Both the position numbers and the translations under genes were made by a program. A DNA stretch of 64,000 nt, from NCBI RefSeq assembly GCF_019429625.1, contig NZ_JAHXRW010000004.1, positions 310,001-374,000 of the forward strand. Reading direction: 5' to 3'. Shown piece after piece: positions 1 through 9,580 of the stretch (positions are counted from its first letter, which is position 1; the number at the start of each line of letters is the position of its first letter). The notes beneath the pieces were generated by a model. It did no database searches. It was not told the origin of the DNA and worked only from the letters and a program-made list of their open reading frames with translations. Origin of the DNA: Celeribacter sp. PS-C1 (lineage in GTDB: Bacteria; Pseudomonadota; Alphaproteobacteria; Rhodobacterales; Rhodobacteraceae).

Positions 1-539
1 CTGACGTGATGCTGCCGGAAGCGCTGATGCGCACCGACACGGGTTTTAGCCGCCTGACCGACGGCACGATCACCGAGGACGACTATCTGCCCTATGGCGT
101 GAGCTATCAAAACGCAGGCATCGCGACCTCTCTGCATTATGTCGATGAGTATGACGCCACGGTGCTGGGTCTCGGCGGCGCGTGGCAGAGCGGCGCATGG
201 CAGTTCGAAGTGGCGCTGGAATATGTTGATGGCGACACGAATGACGCCAACGCCAAGCTACAAGGGCGCTATGAATTGGGAGCGGGCGAGATGTCCGGCA
301 CGCTGTCCTACAATGAGGCCAACGACGCCCCTGCGGCGGTGGAACTGGCCTATCGCCACCAAGTGACGGATAGACTGTCTTTGACCGAGCTGATCTCCGT
401 GCCCTTCGAGGAACCGGAAGACGGCGTGGCGCTTTTGGGGGCGAATATCTACCTGCGCGGCTCGACATCTTTGGACCTGTCGGGCGGCTATGGCGCGGGG
501 GATGGATTGGCCTCTGCCGCGCTCAGGTTCGAGTTTTAA
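1..539 (+). CDS. Outer-membrane beta-barrel protein, C-terminal part (partial at window edge)
   Basis: The reading frame is open from the window edge (an Asp codon precedes the first GTG/ATG), so the true start lies outside. About 178 residues are visible. They show alternating polar and aromatic segments typical of transmembrane beta strands with acidic turns, and the chain ends in ...LRFEF, with the terminal phenylalanine used by the BAM machinery to recognise barrel proteins. This suggests a porin or a porin-like autotransported barrel in the outer membrane. No family-specific motif is visible, so the exact class is not assigned. A strong hairpin terminator follows directly. Confidence 0.6.
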   Translation, partial: DVMLPEALMRTDTGFSRLTDGTITEDDYLPYGVSYQNAGIATSLHYVDEYDATVLGLGGAWQSGAWQFEVALEYVDGDTNDANAKLQGRYELGAGEMSGTLSYNEANDAPAAVELAYRHQVTDRLSLTELISVPFEEPEDGVALLGANIYLRGSTSLDLSGGYGAGDGLASAALRFEF

Positions 540-557
540 ATCCGAAAGACAGACATG

Positions 558-586
558 AAAAAGGGCGCCCGAGAGCGCCCTTTTCT
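558..586. terminator. Bidirectional rho-independent terminator
   Basis: A perfect 10-bp stem (559-568 with 575-584) with a 6-nt loop lies between the convergent barrel gene (+) and cyclophilin gene (-). A-run and T-run flanks are on both sides, so it can stop transcription in both directions. Confidence 0.85.
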
Positions 587-605
587 ATTGATGGACAGTT
601 ACAAC

Positions 606-1163
606 TCAGTCCGTAACGGTGACAGACGTCATCACATCCGGCTCACCGATGACGGCGCCGTTCGGACCGGTGCCGCGTTTGATCTGATTTACCACATCCA
701 TGCCCGAGGTCACCTTGCCGACCACGGTGTATTGACCGTCGAGATGCGGCGCGGGGGCGAACATGATAAAGAACTGCGCATTGGCGGAGTTCGGGTTCTG
801 GCTTCGCGCCATGCCAACGACGCCGGTGTCAAAGGACTGATCCGAGAACTCAGCCTTCAGGTCGGGATAGGTCGACCCACCGCGCCCGGCCATTTGCATC
901 GAGAAATCGGCTGCGCCCATCTTGCCATATTGCACATCGCCGGTCTGGGCCATGAAGCCGTCGATCACGCGGTGAAATACAACATTGTCATAGGCGCCTT
1001 CGTTGGCGAGCTTGGTGATTTGTTCGACATGGCCCGGAGCCACATCATCGAACAGGTCGATATGGACAACGCCATTGGCCTCACCCGAGACGGTGATGTC
1101 GAGACCGGTTGCAAAAGCCGGCCCCGCCGCCAGAGCGGCGATCAGGGTGAGCGATTTAAGCAT
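606..1163 (-). CDS. Periplasmic cyclophilin-type peptidyl-prolyl cis-trans isomerase
   Basis: 185 residues. A hydrophobic N-terminal signal peptide (about residues 1-19, ending AFA) directs it to the periplasm. The cyclophilin core follows, with the signature FHRVIDGFMAQTGD and the NSANAQFFI segment that lines the proline-binding pocket. It catalyses proline isomerisation in folding proteins. The start overlaps the stop of the upstream cyclophilin gene by 8 nt, so the two are probably translationally coupled: this copy secreted, the other cytoplasmic. Family assignment is secure; substrates are unknown. Confidence 0.93.
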   Translation of the reverse strand: MLKSLTLIAALAAGPAFATGLDITVSGEANGVVHIDLFDDVAPGHVEQITKLANEGAYDNVVFHRVIDGFMAQTGDVQYGKMGAADFSMQMAGRGGSTYPDLKAEFSDQSFDTGVVGMARSQNPNSANAQFFIMFAPAPHLDGQYTVVGKVTSGMDVVNQIKRGTGPNGAVIGEPDVMTSVTVTD

Positions 1164-1662
1164 CGGCGGCCACTTTCATGGAGATCATCGCATCCGGATA
1201 CATCGGCGGCTCGCCACGGGTGATCTTGTCGACGGCGTCCATGCCGGAGATCACGCGGCCATAGACCGTGTACTGACGGTTCAGGAAGTGGTTGTCGGAA
1301 AAGTTGATGAAGAACTGCGAGTTGGCGGAGTTCGGGTTTTGCGAACGCGCCGCACCGATGGTGCCGCGATCATGCGGAATGCCGGAGAATTCGGCCGGAA
1401 GATCCGGCAGATCAGAGCCGCCGGTGCCTGCGCGACGCAGCTCGAAATCCTTGTTTTGGTTGCCGAATTTCACGTCGCCGGTCTGCGCCATGAAACCGTC
1501 GATCACGCGATGGAACACCACGCCGTCATAAGCGCCGGAACGGGCCAGTTCTTTCATCCGCTCGCAATGCTTAGGCGCGATGTCGGGCAGAAGCTCAATG
1601 ACCACTTCGCCGCCTTCGAGCGTGATGATGATCGTGTTTTCAGGGTCTTTGATGTCGGCCAT
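1156..1662 (-). CDS. Cytoplasmic cyclophilin-type peptidyl-prolyl cis-trans isomerase
   Basis: 168 residues when started at the ATG at 1662 (MADIKDPENT). A longer open frame exists upstream but runs into the pgk promoter region and lacks family similarity. It has no signal peptide. The cyclophilin signature FHRVIDGFMAQTGD and the NSANSQFFIN pocket segment are present. It is the first gene of a two-gene (-) unit with the secreted paralog, sharing an 8-nt overlap. The unit is divergent from pgk, with about 200 bp of shared promoter space. Confidence 0.93.
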   Translation of the reverse strand: MADIKDPENTIIITLEGGEVVIELLPDIAPKHCERMKELARSGAYDGVVFHRVIDGFMAQTGDVKFGNQNKDFELRRAGTGGSDLPDLPAEFSGIPHDRGTIGAARSQNPNSANSQFFINFSDNHFLNRQYTVYGRVISGMDAVDKITRGEPPMYPDAMISMKVAADA

Positions 1663-1864
1663 GACTGGCTCCTCCGAATAGAAAACCGTCTGCAAAACGG
1701 TCAAAATTTGCCGCAGTTTAATCTGCGTAGAGGGCAAGGGAAAGGGCGATCTCGCCTCTCCTTTCCCGGATCGCGCCCGTGAGCGGTCACGGCGGTTGAC
1801 GAAGCGGTGATCAGAGTTCAAACAAGTGTCAGATGTCAAAACCTCCCCGAAAGGACCGACTGCT

Positions 1865-3052
1865 ATGGCTTGGAAAACCCTCGATGATATGGAGCTGGCC
1901 GGCAAGGTCGTGCTGACCCGCGTGGACATCAACGTGCCCGTGGCCGATGGCAAGGTGACCGACGCCACGCGGATCGAGCGGATCAAGCCGACCATCGACG
2001 ATATTCTGGAAAAAGGCGGCAAACCGGTGCTTTTGGCGCATTTCGGTCGTCCGAAAGGTCAGGTCGTGCCGGAGATGAGCCTCGGGCTGATCAAGGATGC
2101 TGTGGCCGAGGTTCTGGGTGTGCCGGTCACATTCGCGAGCGACTGCATCGGCGGCCCGGCGAAAGAAGCGGTGGCCAATCTGGGCGCAGGCGAGGTTTTG
2201 CTTTTGGAAAACACGCGCTTTCATGAGGGCGAGACCAAGAACGACGGCCAATTCGCCGCCTCCCTCGCGGCACTTGGCGATGTTTACGTCAACGACGCTT
2301 TCTCTGCGGCGCACCGCGCGCATGGCTCGACCGAAGGTGTGGCAAAGCTTCTGCCGGCGTGCGCCGGTCGGTTGATGCAGGCTGAGCTTTCGGCACTCGA
2401 AGCCGCGCTGGCGACCCCTGATCGCCCGGTCGTCGCCGTGGTCGGCGGCGCGAAAGTGTCTACCAAACTTGACCTGCTGGGCAATCTGGTGCGCAAGGTC
2501 GATTATCTGATCATCGGCGGCGGCATGGCCAATACGTTCCTTGCCGCCGAGGGCGTCGATGTGGGCAAATCGCTCTGCGAACACGATCTGGCTGACACCG
2601 CACGCGAGATCATCAAGAAGGCCGATGAGGCCGGGTGCGAAATCGTGCTGCCGGTGGATGTGGTCATCGCCCGCGAGTTTAAGGCAAATGCCGAAAACGA
2701 AGTCGTTCCGGTGACCGAATGCCCGGCAGATGCGATGATTTTCGATGCCGGTCCGAAATCCGTCGAGCGCATCGGCGAGATCATTGAGGGCGCCAAGACC
2801 CTGATCATGAACGGGCCGCTGGGCGTGTTTGAACTGGAGCCTTTCGGCAAGGGAACCTTTGCGATGATCGACAAGATCGCCGAGCAAACCAAGGCTGGCG
2901 CTCTGGTGTCGGTCGCGGGTGGCGGCGACACGGTGGCTTCGATCAACGCCTCGGGCCACGGCGAAGATTTCACCTACATCTCGACCGCGGGCGGTGCGTT
3001 CCTCGAATGGATGGAAGGCAAGGAATTGCCCGGGGTTGTAGCCCTCGACTAA
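1865..3052 (+). CDS. pgk: Phosphoglycerate kinase
   Basis: 395 residues, the normal bacterial length. It catalyses 1,3-bisphosphoglycerate + ADP to 3-phosphoglycerate + ATP in glycolysis and the reverse in gluconeogenesis. Visible motifs are RVDINVP (PGK signature), AHFGRP, the hinge region, and the nucleotide-binding GGGDT near the C terminus. The ATG at 1865 is chosen over an in-frame ATG at 1826 because an AGGA ribosome binding site lies just before it and the protein then begins like other alphaproteobacterial PGKs. A strong terminator follows, and another glycolytic gene (class I aldolase) is next. Confidence 0.97.
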   Translation: MAWKTLDDMELAGKVVLTRVDINVPVADGKVTDATRIERIKPTIDDILEKGGKPVLLAHFGRPKGQVVPEMSLGLIKDAVAEVLGVPVTFASDCIGGPAKEAVANLGAGEVLLLENTRFHEGETKNDGQFAASLAALGDVYVNDAFSAAHRAHGSTEGVAKLLPACAGRLMQAELSALEAALATPDRPVVAVVGGAKVSTKLDLLGNLVRKVDYLIIGGGMANTFLAAEGVDVGKSLCEHDLADTAREIIKKADEAGCEIVLPVDVVIAREFKANAENEVVPVTECPADAMIFDAGPKSVERIGEIIEGAKTLIMNGPLGVFELEPFGKGTFAMIDKIAEQTKAGALVSVAGGGDTVASINASGHGEDFTYISTAGGAFLEWMEGKELPGVVALD

Positions 3053-3057
3053 ACATC

Positions 3058-3086
3058 AAGGCCCGCCGAGTTTGGCGGGCCTTTTC
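3058..3086 (+). terminator. Rho-independent terminator after pgk
   Basis: A perfect 10-bp GC-rich stem (3058-3067 with 3074-3083), 6-nt loop and T-run lie 6 nt after the pgk stop codon. Confidence 0.9.
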
Positions 3087-3330
3087 ATTTCCGCCCAGCC
3101 TCTTCTTGATACAAAAAGCGGCCCTGAAAGGCGCATTTGCGCTGTATCAAGACGTTGCCGGGAAAAGCGGCATAGCGTGCCGTCGAGACAAGCCCTGCGC
3201 GCCACCTGCAAGAGATTCCAGAAAGTTAGCGCCACCAAGATTGCGACAGACCGCCGGGCAAGGTAACTCGGTGAGTGAGAACTGAAAGCCCTCGGGACCG
3301 AGGGGGATTTGAGTCAAAAAGAGGAATGAG

Positions 3331-4224
3331 ATGTCTATTCAAGAAATGACCGCCAAAATGGGCGAAGGCCAAGGCTTCATCGCAGCACTTGACCAATCGG
3401 GGGGCTCCACGCCCAAGGCGCTCAAACTCTACGGCGTCGAGGAAAGCGAGTATTCTGGTGACGACGAGATGTTCGACATGGTGCACGCCATGCGCTCGCG
3501 CATCATCCAGTCGCCGTCTTTTACTGGCGACAAGGTGATCGGCGCGATCCTCTTTGAGATGACCATGGACCGCGAAGTGGGCGGCAAACCGACCTCTCTG
3601 TTCCTCTGGGAAGACAAAGGCGTGGTGCCTTTTCTCAAGATCGACAAGGGGCTCGAATCTGAAGCCAATGGCGTCCAACTGATGAAGCCGATGCCGGGTC
3701 TCGATGACCTTTTGGCACGTGCCGCCAAGCTCAAGGTCTTTGGCACGAAAGAGCGTTCGGTGATCAACGCCGCCAATCCGGAAGGCATCAAGGCCGTCGT
3801 GGACCAACAATTCGAGATCGGCGAACAGGTAATCAAGGCCGGTCTGATGCCGATCCTTGAGCCAGAAGTGACCATCACCATCGCGGACAAAGCCGAGGCA
3901 GAAGCGATCCTGCGCGAAGAAATCCTCAAGCATCTCGACGCCATGGACGAAAGCAAACAGGTCATGCTGAAGCTGTCCCTGCCGACCGAGGCCAACTTTT
4001 ACAAGCCGCTGGTGGACCACCCGCGCGTGTTGAAGGTCGTGGCTCTGTCGGGCGGTTACGGTCGCGATGAGGCCAATGACATCCTGTCGAAAAACACCGG
4101 CATGATCGCGTCCTTCTCCCGCGCTCTATCCGAAGGCCTGAACGCCAAGCAAAGCGACGCGGAGTTTGACGCCACGCTGAAAGCCGCAGTCGACAGCATC
4201 CAGGCGGCCTCCATCGCAGGCTGA
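3331..4224 (+). CDS. Fructose-bisphosphate aldolase, class I
   Basis: 297 residues. It cleaves fructose 1,6-bisphosphate to DHAP and glyceraldehyde 3-phosphate (reversible). The N terminus carries the family segment FIAALDQSGGSTPKAL, and the MLKLSLP segment around residue 214 supplies a candidate Schiff-base lysine. This is the short bacterial class I family, which does not use a metal. It is preceded by AAGAGGAATGAG-type ribosome binding sequence and followed by a terminator, so it is probably monocistronic although functionally paired with pgk. Confidence 0.93.
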   Translation: MSIQEMTAKMGEGQGFIAALDQSGGSTPKALKLYGVEESEYSGDDEMFDMVHAMRSRIIQSPSFTGDKVIGAILFEMTMDREVGGKPTSLFLWEDKGVVPFLKIDKGLESEANGVQLMKPMPGLDDLLARAAKLKVFGTKERSVINAANPEGIKAVVDQQFEIGEQVIKAGLMPILEPEVTITIADKAEAEAILREEILKHLDAMDESKQVMLKLSLPTEANFYKPLVDHPRVLKVVALSGGYGRDEANDILSKNTGMIASFSRALSEGLNAKQSDAEFDATLKAAVDSIQAASIAG

Positions 4225-4248
4225 TCTGCGCCGAAGAAGTTTCTCGAT

Positions 4249-4275
4249 AGGGCGTCCCAGATGGGGCGCCCTTTT
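4249..4275 (+). terminator. Rho-independent terminator after the aldolase gene
   Basis: The stem AGGGCG/CGCCCT is extended by TCCC/GGGG (with a G-T pair) around a 4-nt loop and followed by TTTT. Confidence 0.85.
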
Positions 4276-4688
4276 CGCATGTAAAACGCGCTCCCCCACG
4301 CCCTGAGTTCGGCCCATCCACGTCCTTCGCCTCGCAAAAACGAGGTGAGTCGCGCCGCCCACGCCCCGCCACAAGCCCGAAAGAGGTGGGAAAGATATGT
4401 GCATTTCCTCACTGGAACCCGGTCGCGAAAACCCTGTAACACTTTTACGAACATATATGCTGCATTTGCGAAATCACATCGCCGTTTCATCAGCGTAAAT
4501 CCGCATCCTGCGCATAGAATCCCACTTGCGCGATGGACAAAAAAGGTCAAAAGGCGTTGAGATTAGGAGGAATTCCGCCCGCATTAAGCAGCATTCCGCC
4601 AGAGACACCCTAAGATTGGCATTTTGTGCTGCACAGCAAAATTGACGCCCTATTTACCCTCCAGACCCTGACATCACGGAGTGCCAGT
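4276..4688. other. Intergenic region upstream of the opg operon
   Basis: About 410 bp with no convincing gene. The short open frames on both strands lack ribosome binding sites and protein-like composition. GC falls towards the right half, as expected of a promoter region for opgG. A small CCTCG/CGAGG stem with an A-rich loop lies at 4330-4345. I cannot assign -35/-10 elements with confidence. Confidence 0.5.
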
Positions 4689-6356
4689 TTGACGATTCCC
4701 GCCGGTTCCGCCGCAACCCTTGAGACTTCCCCTGACAATCTGCGCCGCCGCCGGTTTCTATCGGCTATGGCAGGCTCCGTTGCCCTCTCTGCGGTAATGC
4801 CCTCTTTGCTCTTGGCCCAAGAGGCCGAAGTTCCTGCGACCGAGGCTCCTAACGTAGAGCCCGCACCTGCGGAACCTGTCGCGGCCCCCGAGTTTCCGCC
4901 TTTCAGCTTTGATGCACTCTCTGAGGAGATGCGCAAAGCGGCCGGTGAGAATTGGCACGAGGCGGAGAAGATCGAGGGCGCGCTCGCGGGGCTCGATTAC
5001 GATGCTTACCAACGCATCCGCTTCCGCCCCGACCACGCCCGCTGGCAGGATGAAGGACAGGCCTTCCGGCTGCACGCCTTTCACCTCGGGTGGCTGTTCA
5101 AAGAACCGGTGCATATTTTTGAGATCGTGGATGGCCGTGCCCAGCCGATGGAGTTCTCCACCCATGACTTCGAATATGGTGGCAATGTCAGCGAACAGAT
5201 CCCCGAAGACACGCCGATGCCGGGTGTTGCGGGCTTTCGCCTGCACAACCCGCTCAACCGCGCCGATATTTTCGACGAGCTGATCGCATTCCTGGGCGCG
5301 AGCTATTTCCGCGCTCTGGGTCGGGGGACGGTCTACGGCCTCTCCGCACGTGGGCTCGCGGTCAACACCGCCATGCAGGGCGGCGAGGAATTTCCGCGCT
5401 TTACCGATTTCTGGATCGAACGTCCGATGCCGGGCGCCCATCAGATCACGGTCTATGCCGCCCTCGACAGCCAATCCGTGACCGGCGCTTACCGCTTTGT
5501 CATCACCCCCGGTGAGGACACCGAGATGGAGGTCTCCGCCCGGCTGTTCCTGCGCGAAAAGACCGACCAGATCGGCATCGCGCCGCTCACCTCAATGTAT
5601 CTCTTCGGCGGGGCCGATCCGCGCGGCTTCGACGATTTCCGCGCCTCTGTGCATGACAGCGAATATCTCGTGCTCAACACCCGAGGCGGCGAGACTTTCC
5701 TACGCGCTCTAAACAACCCGCCGCGTCTGGCGAGTTCTTATCTGGGCGCGGAGAACCCGCTGTCTTTCGGCCTCGTCCAGCGCAGCCGCAATTTCGACGA
5801 TTACCTCGACGCGCAGGCGCATTACGAACGCCGCCCGTCCTTGATGGTTGAGCCGATTGGCGATTGGGGCAAGGGCACCGTGCGCTTGGTGGAAATCCCG
5901 TCGAAACTTGAGGGCAATGACAATATCGTCGCATTCTGGGTTCCAGACGGAAAGTTCGACAAAGGCGCGGCGCTTGAATATGCCTACCGGCTGCACTGGG
6001 GCATGGACCCCAAAGGGGACCGCAGCGTCGATCGCGCCCGCATCCTGCGCACCCGCGTGGGCGAAGGCGGCGTGGCCGGCGTCGAACAGAAAAGCGATAC
6101 CCGCAAGTTCGTGATCGATTTCGGGGGCGGCGCTCTGTCGACCCTGCCTGCCGATGCCGTGCTTGTACCCGAAGTCAACAGCGGCCGTGGTGTCATCACG
6201 CAGGCGATCGTGAGCAAGATCAGCGGCACAGACATCTGGCGCCTTGTGATCGAGGCCAAGACCGATCCCGGTAGCGTGGCGGAACTAAAAGCGGCCCTCG
6301 CGGGTTATGGACAGACTTTGACGGAAACGTGGCTTTACCAATGGATGAGGGAATGA
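4689..6356 (+). CDS. opgG: Periplasmic glucan biosynthesis protein OpgG (MdoG)
   Basis: About 555 residues. OpgG is a periplasmic protein needed to build or branch osmoregulated periplasmic glucans (OPGs). A twin-arginine signal (RRRRFLSAMAG) is followed by a short Ala/Pro/Glu linker and then the MdoG fold. The start is uncertain: the TTG at 4689 has a GGAG sequence 7 nt upstream and is preferred over a GTG at 4626 that has none. Its stop overlaps the next small gene by 4 nt (ATGA). It is the first gene of opgGIHC. Confidence 0.92.
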   Translation: MTIPAGSAATLETSPDNLRRRRFLSAMAGSVALSAVMPSLLLAQEAEVPATEAPNVEPAPAEPVAAPEFPPFSFDALSEEMRKAAGENWHEAEKIEGALAGLDYDAYQRIRFRPDHARWQDEGQAFRLHAFHLGWLFKEPVHIFEIVDGRAQPMEFSTHDFEYGGNVSEQIPEDTPMPGVAGFRLHNPLNRADIFDELIAFLGASYFRALGRGTVYGLSARGLAVNTAMQGGEEFPRFTDFWIERPMPGAHQITVYAALDSQSVTGAYRFVITPGEDTEMEVSARLFLREKTDQIGIAPLTSMYLFGGADPRGFDDFRASVHDSEYLVLNTRGGETFLRALNNPPRLASSYLGAENPLSFGLVQRSRNFDDYLDAQAHYERRPSLMVEPIGDWGKGTVRLVEIPSKLEGNDNIVAFWVPDGKFDKGAALEYAYRLHWGMDPKGDRSVDRARILRTRVGEGGVAGVEQKSDTRKFVIDFGGGALSTLPADAVLVPEVNSGRGVITQAIVSKISGTDIWRLVIEAKTDPGSVAELKAALAGYGQTLTETWLYQWMRE

Positions 6357-6553
6357 CTGTGACGCGAGCTTCTCAACAGACCGAATTTGATATGGGCACT
6401 GATATGAACCCCGACGCACATCTGGATGCGGCTCAAAATTGGCTGCCGCCCGAGGCACCGCTTGAGATGCCGCGCCAGGTTCTTGAGCGCGAAACTCGGC
6501 GCACCGAATGGCCCCGCCTTCTGCGCCTGATCCTGCCCGGCAAAGCCGTCTGA
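6353..6553 (+). CDS. opgI: Small protein OpgI-like, between opgG and opgH
   Basis: 66 residues; the ATG overlaps the opgG stop codon (ATGA) and the stop lies 17 nt before opgH, so it is coupled to the operon. It has no signal peptide or membrane segment. The visible core is a Pro-rich LPPEAPLEMPRQ stretch followed by a basic tail. In Rhodobacter sphaeroides the operon is opgGIHDC (from memory), with a small opgI of unknown role at exactly this position, so the name is by synteny. An alternative is a detached N-terminal piece of OpgH, whose homologues elsewhere carry a long cytoplasmic N-terminal extension. Confidence 0.7.
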   Translation: MTVTRASQQTEFDMGTDMNPDAHLDAAQNWLPPEAPLEMPRQVLERETRRTEWPRLLRLILPGKAV

Positions 6554-6570
6554 GGCCGAGAGACAAGATC

Positions 6571-8379
6571 ATGTCCTCTTCGCCTCGCAAGGCCGCGCGC
6601 AGGGCCCTGCCCGCTGATGCCCGCACCAAGCTGATCCGCACGCTGGCCCTGAGTTTCGCACTTTTGGCGGCGCTCACCGCCTCTACGCTTTTGGCCGATG
6701 CCGCCATTCAGGATGGTGTTGACGTCTGGGACGTTGTGCGCGGTGTGTTGATCTTTGTGACCACCGCCTGGCTCGCCTGGGGGGCGACGCTGTCTTTCGT
6801 CGGCCTCGCACCGCGCGTCGGCAAACGCCGCCCTGCGCCGGAGTTGCAAACCCCTGCCCCGCGCCTTGTCGTCTTGGTGCCGATCTGCAACGAAGACCCG
6901 GTGACGACCTTTGCCCGCATCGCCGCGATGGATCAGTCGATCCGCGCCGAAGCTCTCGCCGCCGACATCGCGATCCTGTCTGACACCCGCAATGATGAAT
7001 CTGCGCTTTTGGAGCGTCAGACCTATCTGCGCCTGATCCGCGAGACGCACGGAGAAGGTCGCATTTTCTACCGTCGTCGCGACGACAATCGGGGCCGCAA
7101 GGCGGGCAACATCGAAGAATTCATCCGTCGCTCCGGCAGTGCCTATGATTTCGCGCTGATCCTCGATGCCGACAGCCTGATGGAGGGCCGCGCCGTGCGC
7201 GAGATGGCCGCCAAGATGCAGGCCGACCCGAAGCTTGGCCTGTTGCAGACCCTGCCGAAAATCATCGGTGCGCGGTCGTTCTTTGGCCGGGCGATGCAAT
7301 TCGCGGCGAGCTTTCACAGCCCGATCTTCACCCGTGGCCTTGAGCGACTTCAGGGCAACACAGGTCCTTTCTGGGGTCATAACGCCATGGTGCGGGTCAA
7401 TGCCTTTGCTGAAAGCTGCGCTCTGCCGGAACTGGCGGGACCGCCGCCCTTTGGCGGGCATATCCTCAGCCATGACTATGTCGAAGCCGCGCTTTTGGCG
7501 CGCGGTGGCTGGCGCGTGCAGGTCGATCACACCATCAGCGGCTCGTTCGAAGAAGGCCCCGAAAACATCCTGTCCTACGCCAAACGCGACCGCCGCTGGT
7601 GTCAGGGCAACCTGCAACATTCCCGGCTTTTGCTGTCTCCCGGCATCGCGGGCTGGTCCCGGTTCGTGTTTTTGCAGGGTATCTTTGCCTATCTCGTTTC
7701 CGTGCTCTGGGCCGCTTTCCTGATCACCTCTGTGGTGGCGACAATCCTTGCACCGGTGCCAAATTACTTCCCCGAACCGCATATGCTGTTCCCGGTTTTC
7801 CCGGACGACCGGACCAAGGAGATCACCGCGCTGATCGTGGGCATCATGGGGCTTTTGATCCTGCCAAAATTCGCCATTCTCTATGAGGCCTCTGGCACGC
7901 GGCGCACCGCGCGGTTTGGCGGATCGCTTCGTGCAGGTTTCTCGGTTGTGGCGGAGATTTTACTGTCCTCACTGATCGCACCTTTGATGCTGATGTATCA
8001 AACCAAAGCCGTGCTTCAGGTGCTCTCCGGTCGCGATGGCGGCTGGCCCGCCAACCAGCGTGGCGAAGGCGCTTTGACCTTGATGGAAGGCTTCCGCGCC
8101 GGGCTTTGGATCATGCTCACAGGCGGCGCGGCGCTGGCTTTGGTCGCCCGTGTGGCACCCGATCTGACGCTTTGGCTCCTGCCCGTCTGTCTGCCGATGT
8201 TGGCAGCGCCTTTCCTGATCGCATGGACCTCGCGTCCGCTCACACATGCCCTGTTTCTGGTGCCCGAAGAGCGCCGCCCTGCCCCGGTGATCCGCAGCTA
8301 TCGCGAGATCCTTGGCCGTTGGCAGGCGGAGCCGCGCGCAGATGTGGCATCCCCGGAGGTGACCCATGTCCCGGCATGA
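6571..8379 (+). CDS. opgH: Glucans biosynthesis glucosyltransferase OpgH (MdoH)
   Basis: 602 residues from the ATG at 6571. It is an inner-membrane processive GT2 enzyme that polymerises glucose from UDP-glucose into the OPG backbone. Two N-terminal membrane segments precede the catalytic domain, which shows PICNED, D199-A-D201 in LDADSLMEG, and the KRDRRWCQGN acceptor-site motif. Several membrane segments follow. It is shorter at the N terminus than the enterobacterial enzyme, consistent with the separate small gene just upstream. It overlaps opgC by 14 nt. Confidence 0.94.
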   Translation: MSSSPRKAARRALPADARTKLIRTLALSFALLAALTASTLLADAAIQDGVDVWDVVRGVLIFVTTAWLAWGATLSFVGLAPRVGKRRPAPELQTPAPRLVVLVPICNEDPVTTFARIAAMDQSIRAEALAADIAILSDTRNDESALLERQTYLRLIRETHGEGRIFYRRRDDNRGRKAGNIEEFIRRSGSAYDFALILDADSLMEGRAVREMAAKMQADPKLGLLQTLPKIIGARSFFGRAMQFAASFHSPIFTRGLERLQGNTGPFWGHNAMVRVNAFAESCALPELAGPPPFGGHILSHDYVEAALLARGGWRVQVDHTISGSFEEGPENILSYAKRDRRWCQGNLQHSRLLLSPGIAGWSRFVFLQGIFAYLVSVLWAAFLITSVVATILAPVPNYFPEPHMLFPVFPDDRTKEITALIVGIMGLLILPKFAILYEASGTRRTARFGGSLRAGFSVVAEILLSSLIAPLMLMYQTKAVLQVLSGRDGGWPANQRGEGALTLMEGFRAGLWIMLTGGAALALVARVAPDLTLWLLPVCLPMLAAPFLIAWTSRPLTHALFLVPEERRPAPVIRSYREILGRWQAEPRADVASPEVTHVPA

Positions 8380-9580
8380 CATCGCGGTGCCGAATGAGTT
8401 GGCCCAGCCGGTGAAACGCCCGCGAGATCCGCGGATCGACGCGTTTCGCGGGCTGGCGCTCTTGATGATCTTCATCGACCATTCGCCGCACAATCCCTAT
8501 GAATATCTCACCGTGCGCAACATCGGCTTTTCCGACGCGGCGGAGGCGTTTTTCATCATGTCCGGCGTTGCCGCCGGTCTGGCCTACACCGGCCGGTTCG
8601 AGGCCCGTCACGAGAAAGGCCTGTGGCAGGCCATGGCGCCGATGTGGAAACGCTCCTGGACGCTCTATCTGGTGCAAATCCTGCTGACCTCTCTGGCCAT
8701 CGCGATCTTTGCCGCAGGCGCCACATGGTTTGGCGTCGACGAGTTGCTGACCAAAATCAACCTCAGGCAGGTGTTCAACAACACCGCCGAGGCGCTCATC
8801 GGCATTCCTCTACTGGGGCATCAGCTTGGCTATGTGAACATTCTGCCCGCCTATTCGGTGCTGTTGTTTTGCGGGCCCTTGATGATCCTCTTGGGGCTCT
8901 GGCGGCCCATGTTGCTTTTGGGGCTGTCGGCCGCGATTTGGCTCGCGGCGGGCATTTGGCGGATCAACCTGCCGAATTACCCCAATCCGGGCGGCTGGTT
9001 TTTCAACCCTGTCGCGTGGCAATTCATCTTTGTCGTCGGGCTTTTGACGGGGATTTTCCTGCGTCGGGGCGAACGCTTTTTGCCGAAAACGCCGTGGCTC
9101 TTTTGGCTCGCGGCCGGGTGGCTCGCGGTGGTTCTGGCATGGCGCTATGTGCCGGAATTCGGGCCGTTCATGAACCATCAGATGGCGGTTCTGGGCAAGG
9201 CGGGCCTGCCGTTCAACATGGTATCGCATGACAAGACCTTCCTCGCCCTGCCTCGTATGACCCATGCTCTGGCGCTGGCCTATGTGTTGTCCTGCCTGCC
9301 TTGGGTGACACGTCTGACCGGCTCGAAAGCGCTGTCGTTCTTGCGGCTGTTGGGGCGTCAGGGCCTTTTGGTTTTCGCAGCGGGCACGGTGCTGGCGCTC
9401 TTCAACCATGTGATCATGGGCTATTACGCGGAGGCAGAGTGGCTCGGGTGGGTGCTCCTACCCTTGGGCGCATTGATCCTGATCGCGGTCGCCTGGCTGG
9501 GCGATGTTCAGAAGTCTGCAAAGCGCAAAACCGCCGCGCGTCAGGTGGAGGTTGCGGCACCGCCCCTGCCTGCAGAGTAA
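8366..9580 (+). CDS. opgC: OpgC-like membrane acyltransferase for periplasmic glucans
   Basis: 404 residues with about ten hydrophobic segments. The N terminus carries the acyltransferase-type opening RIDAFRGLALLMIFIDHSP and FFIMSGVAAGLAY, characteristic of the OpgC family. In R. sphaeroides OpgC adds succinyl groups to periplasmic glucans (established knowledge); the same role is inferred here from family and position as last gene of the opg operon. The start overlaps opgH by 14 nt. There is no opgD between opgH and opgC, unlike in R. sphaeroides. Confidence 0.88.
   Translation: MSRHDIAVPNELAQPVKRPRDPRIDAFRGLALLMIFIDHSPHNPYEYLTVRNIGFSDAAEAFFIMSGVAAGLAYTGRFEARHEKGLWQAMAPMWKRSWTLYLVQILLTSLAIAIFAAGATWFGVDELLTKINLRQVFNNTAEALIGIPLLGHQLGYVNILPAYSVLLFCGPLMILLGLWRPMLLLGLSAAIWLAAGIWRINLPNYPNPGGWFFNPVAWQFIFVVGLLTGIFLRRGERFLPKTPWLFWLAAGWLAVVLAWRYVPEFGPFMNHQMAVLGKAGLPFNMVSHDKTFLALPRMTHALALAYVLSCLPWVTRLTGSKALSFLRLLGRQGLLVFAAGTVLALFNHVIMGYYAEAEWLGWVLLPLGALILIAVAWLGDVQKSAKRKTAARQVEVAAPPLPAE

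Noticed and set aside
4345-4560. 71-codon frame upstream of opgG
   Set aside because: No ribosome binding site, basic and random composition; more likely promoter DNA.
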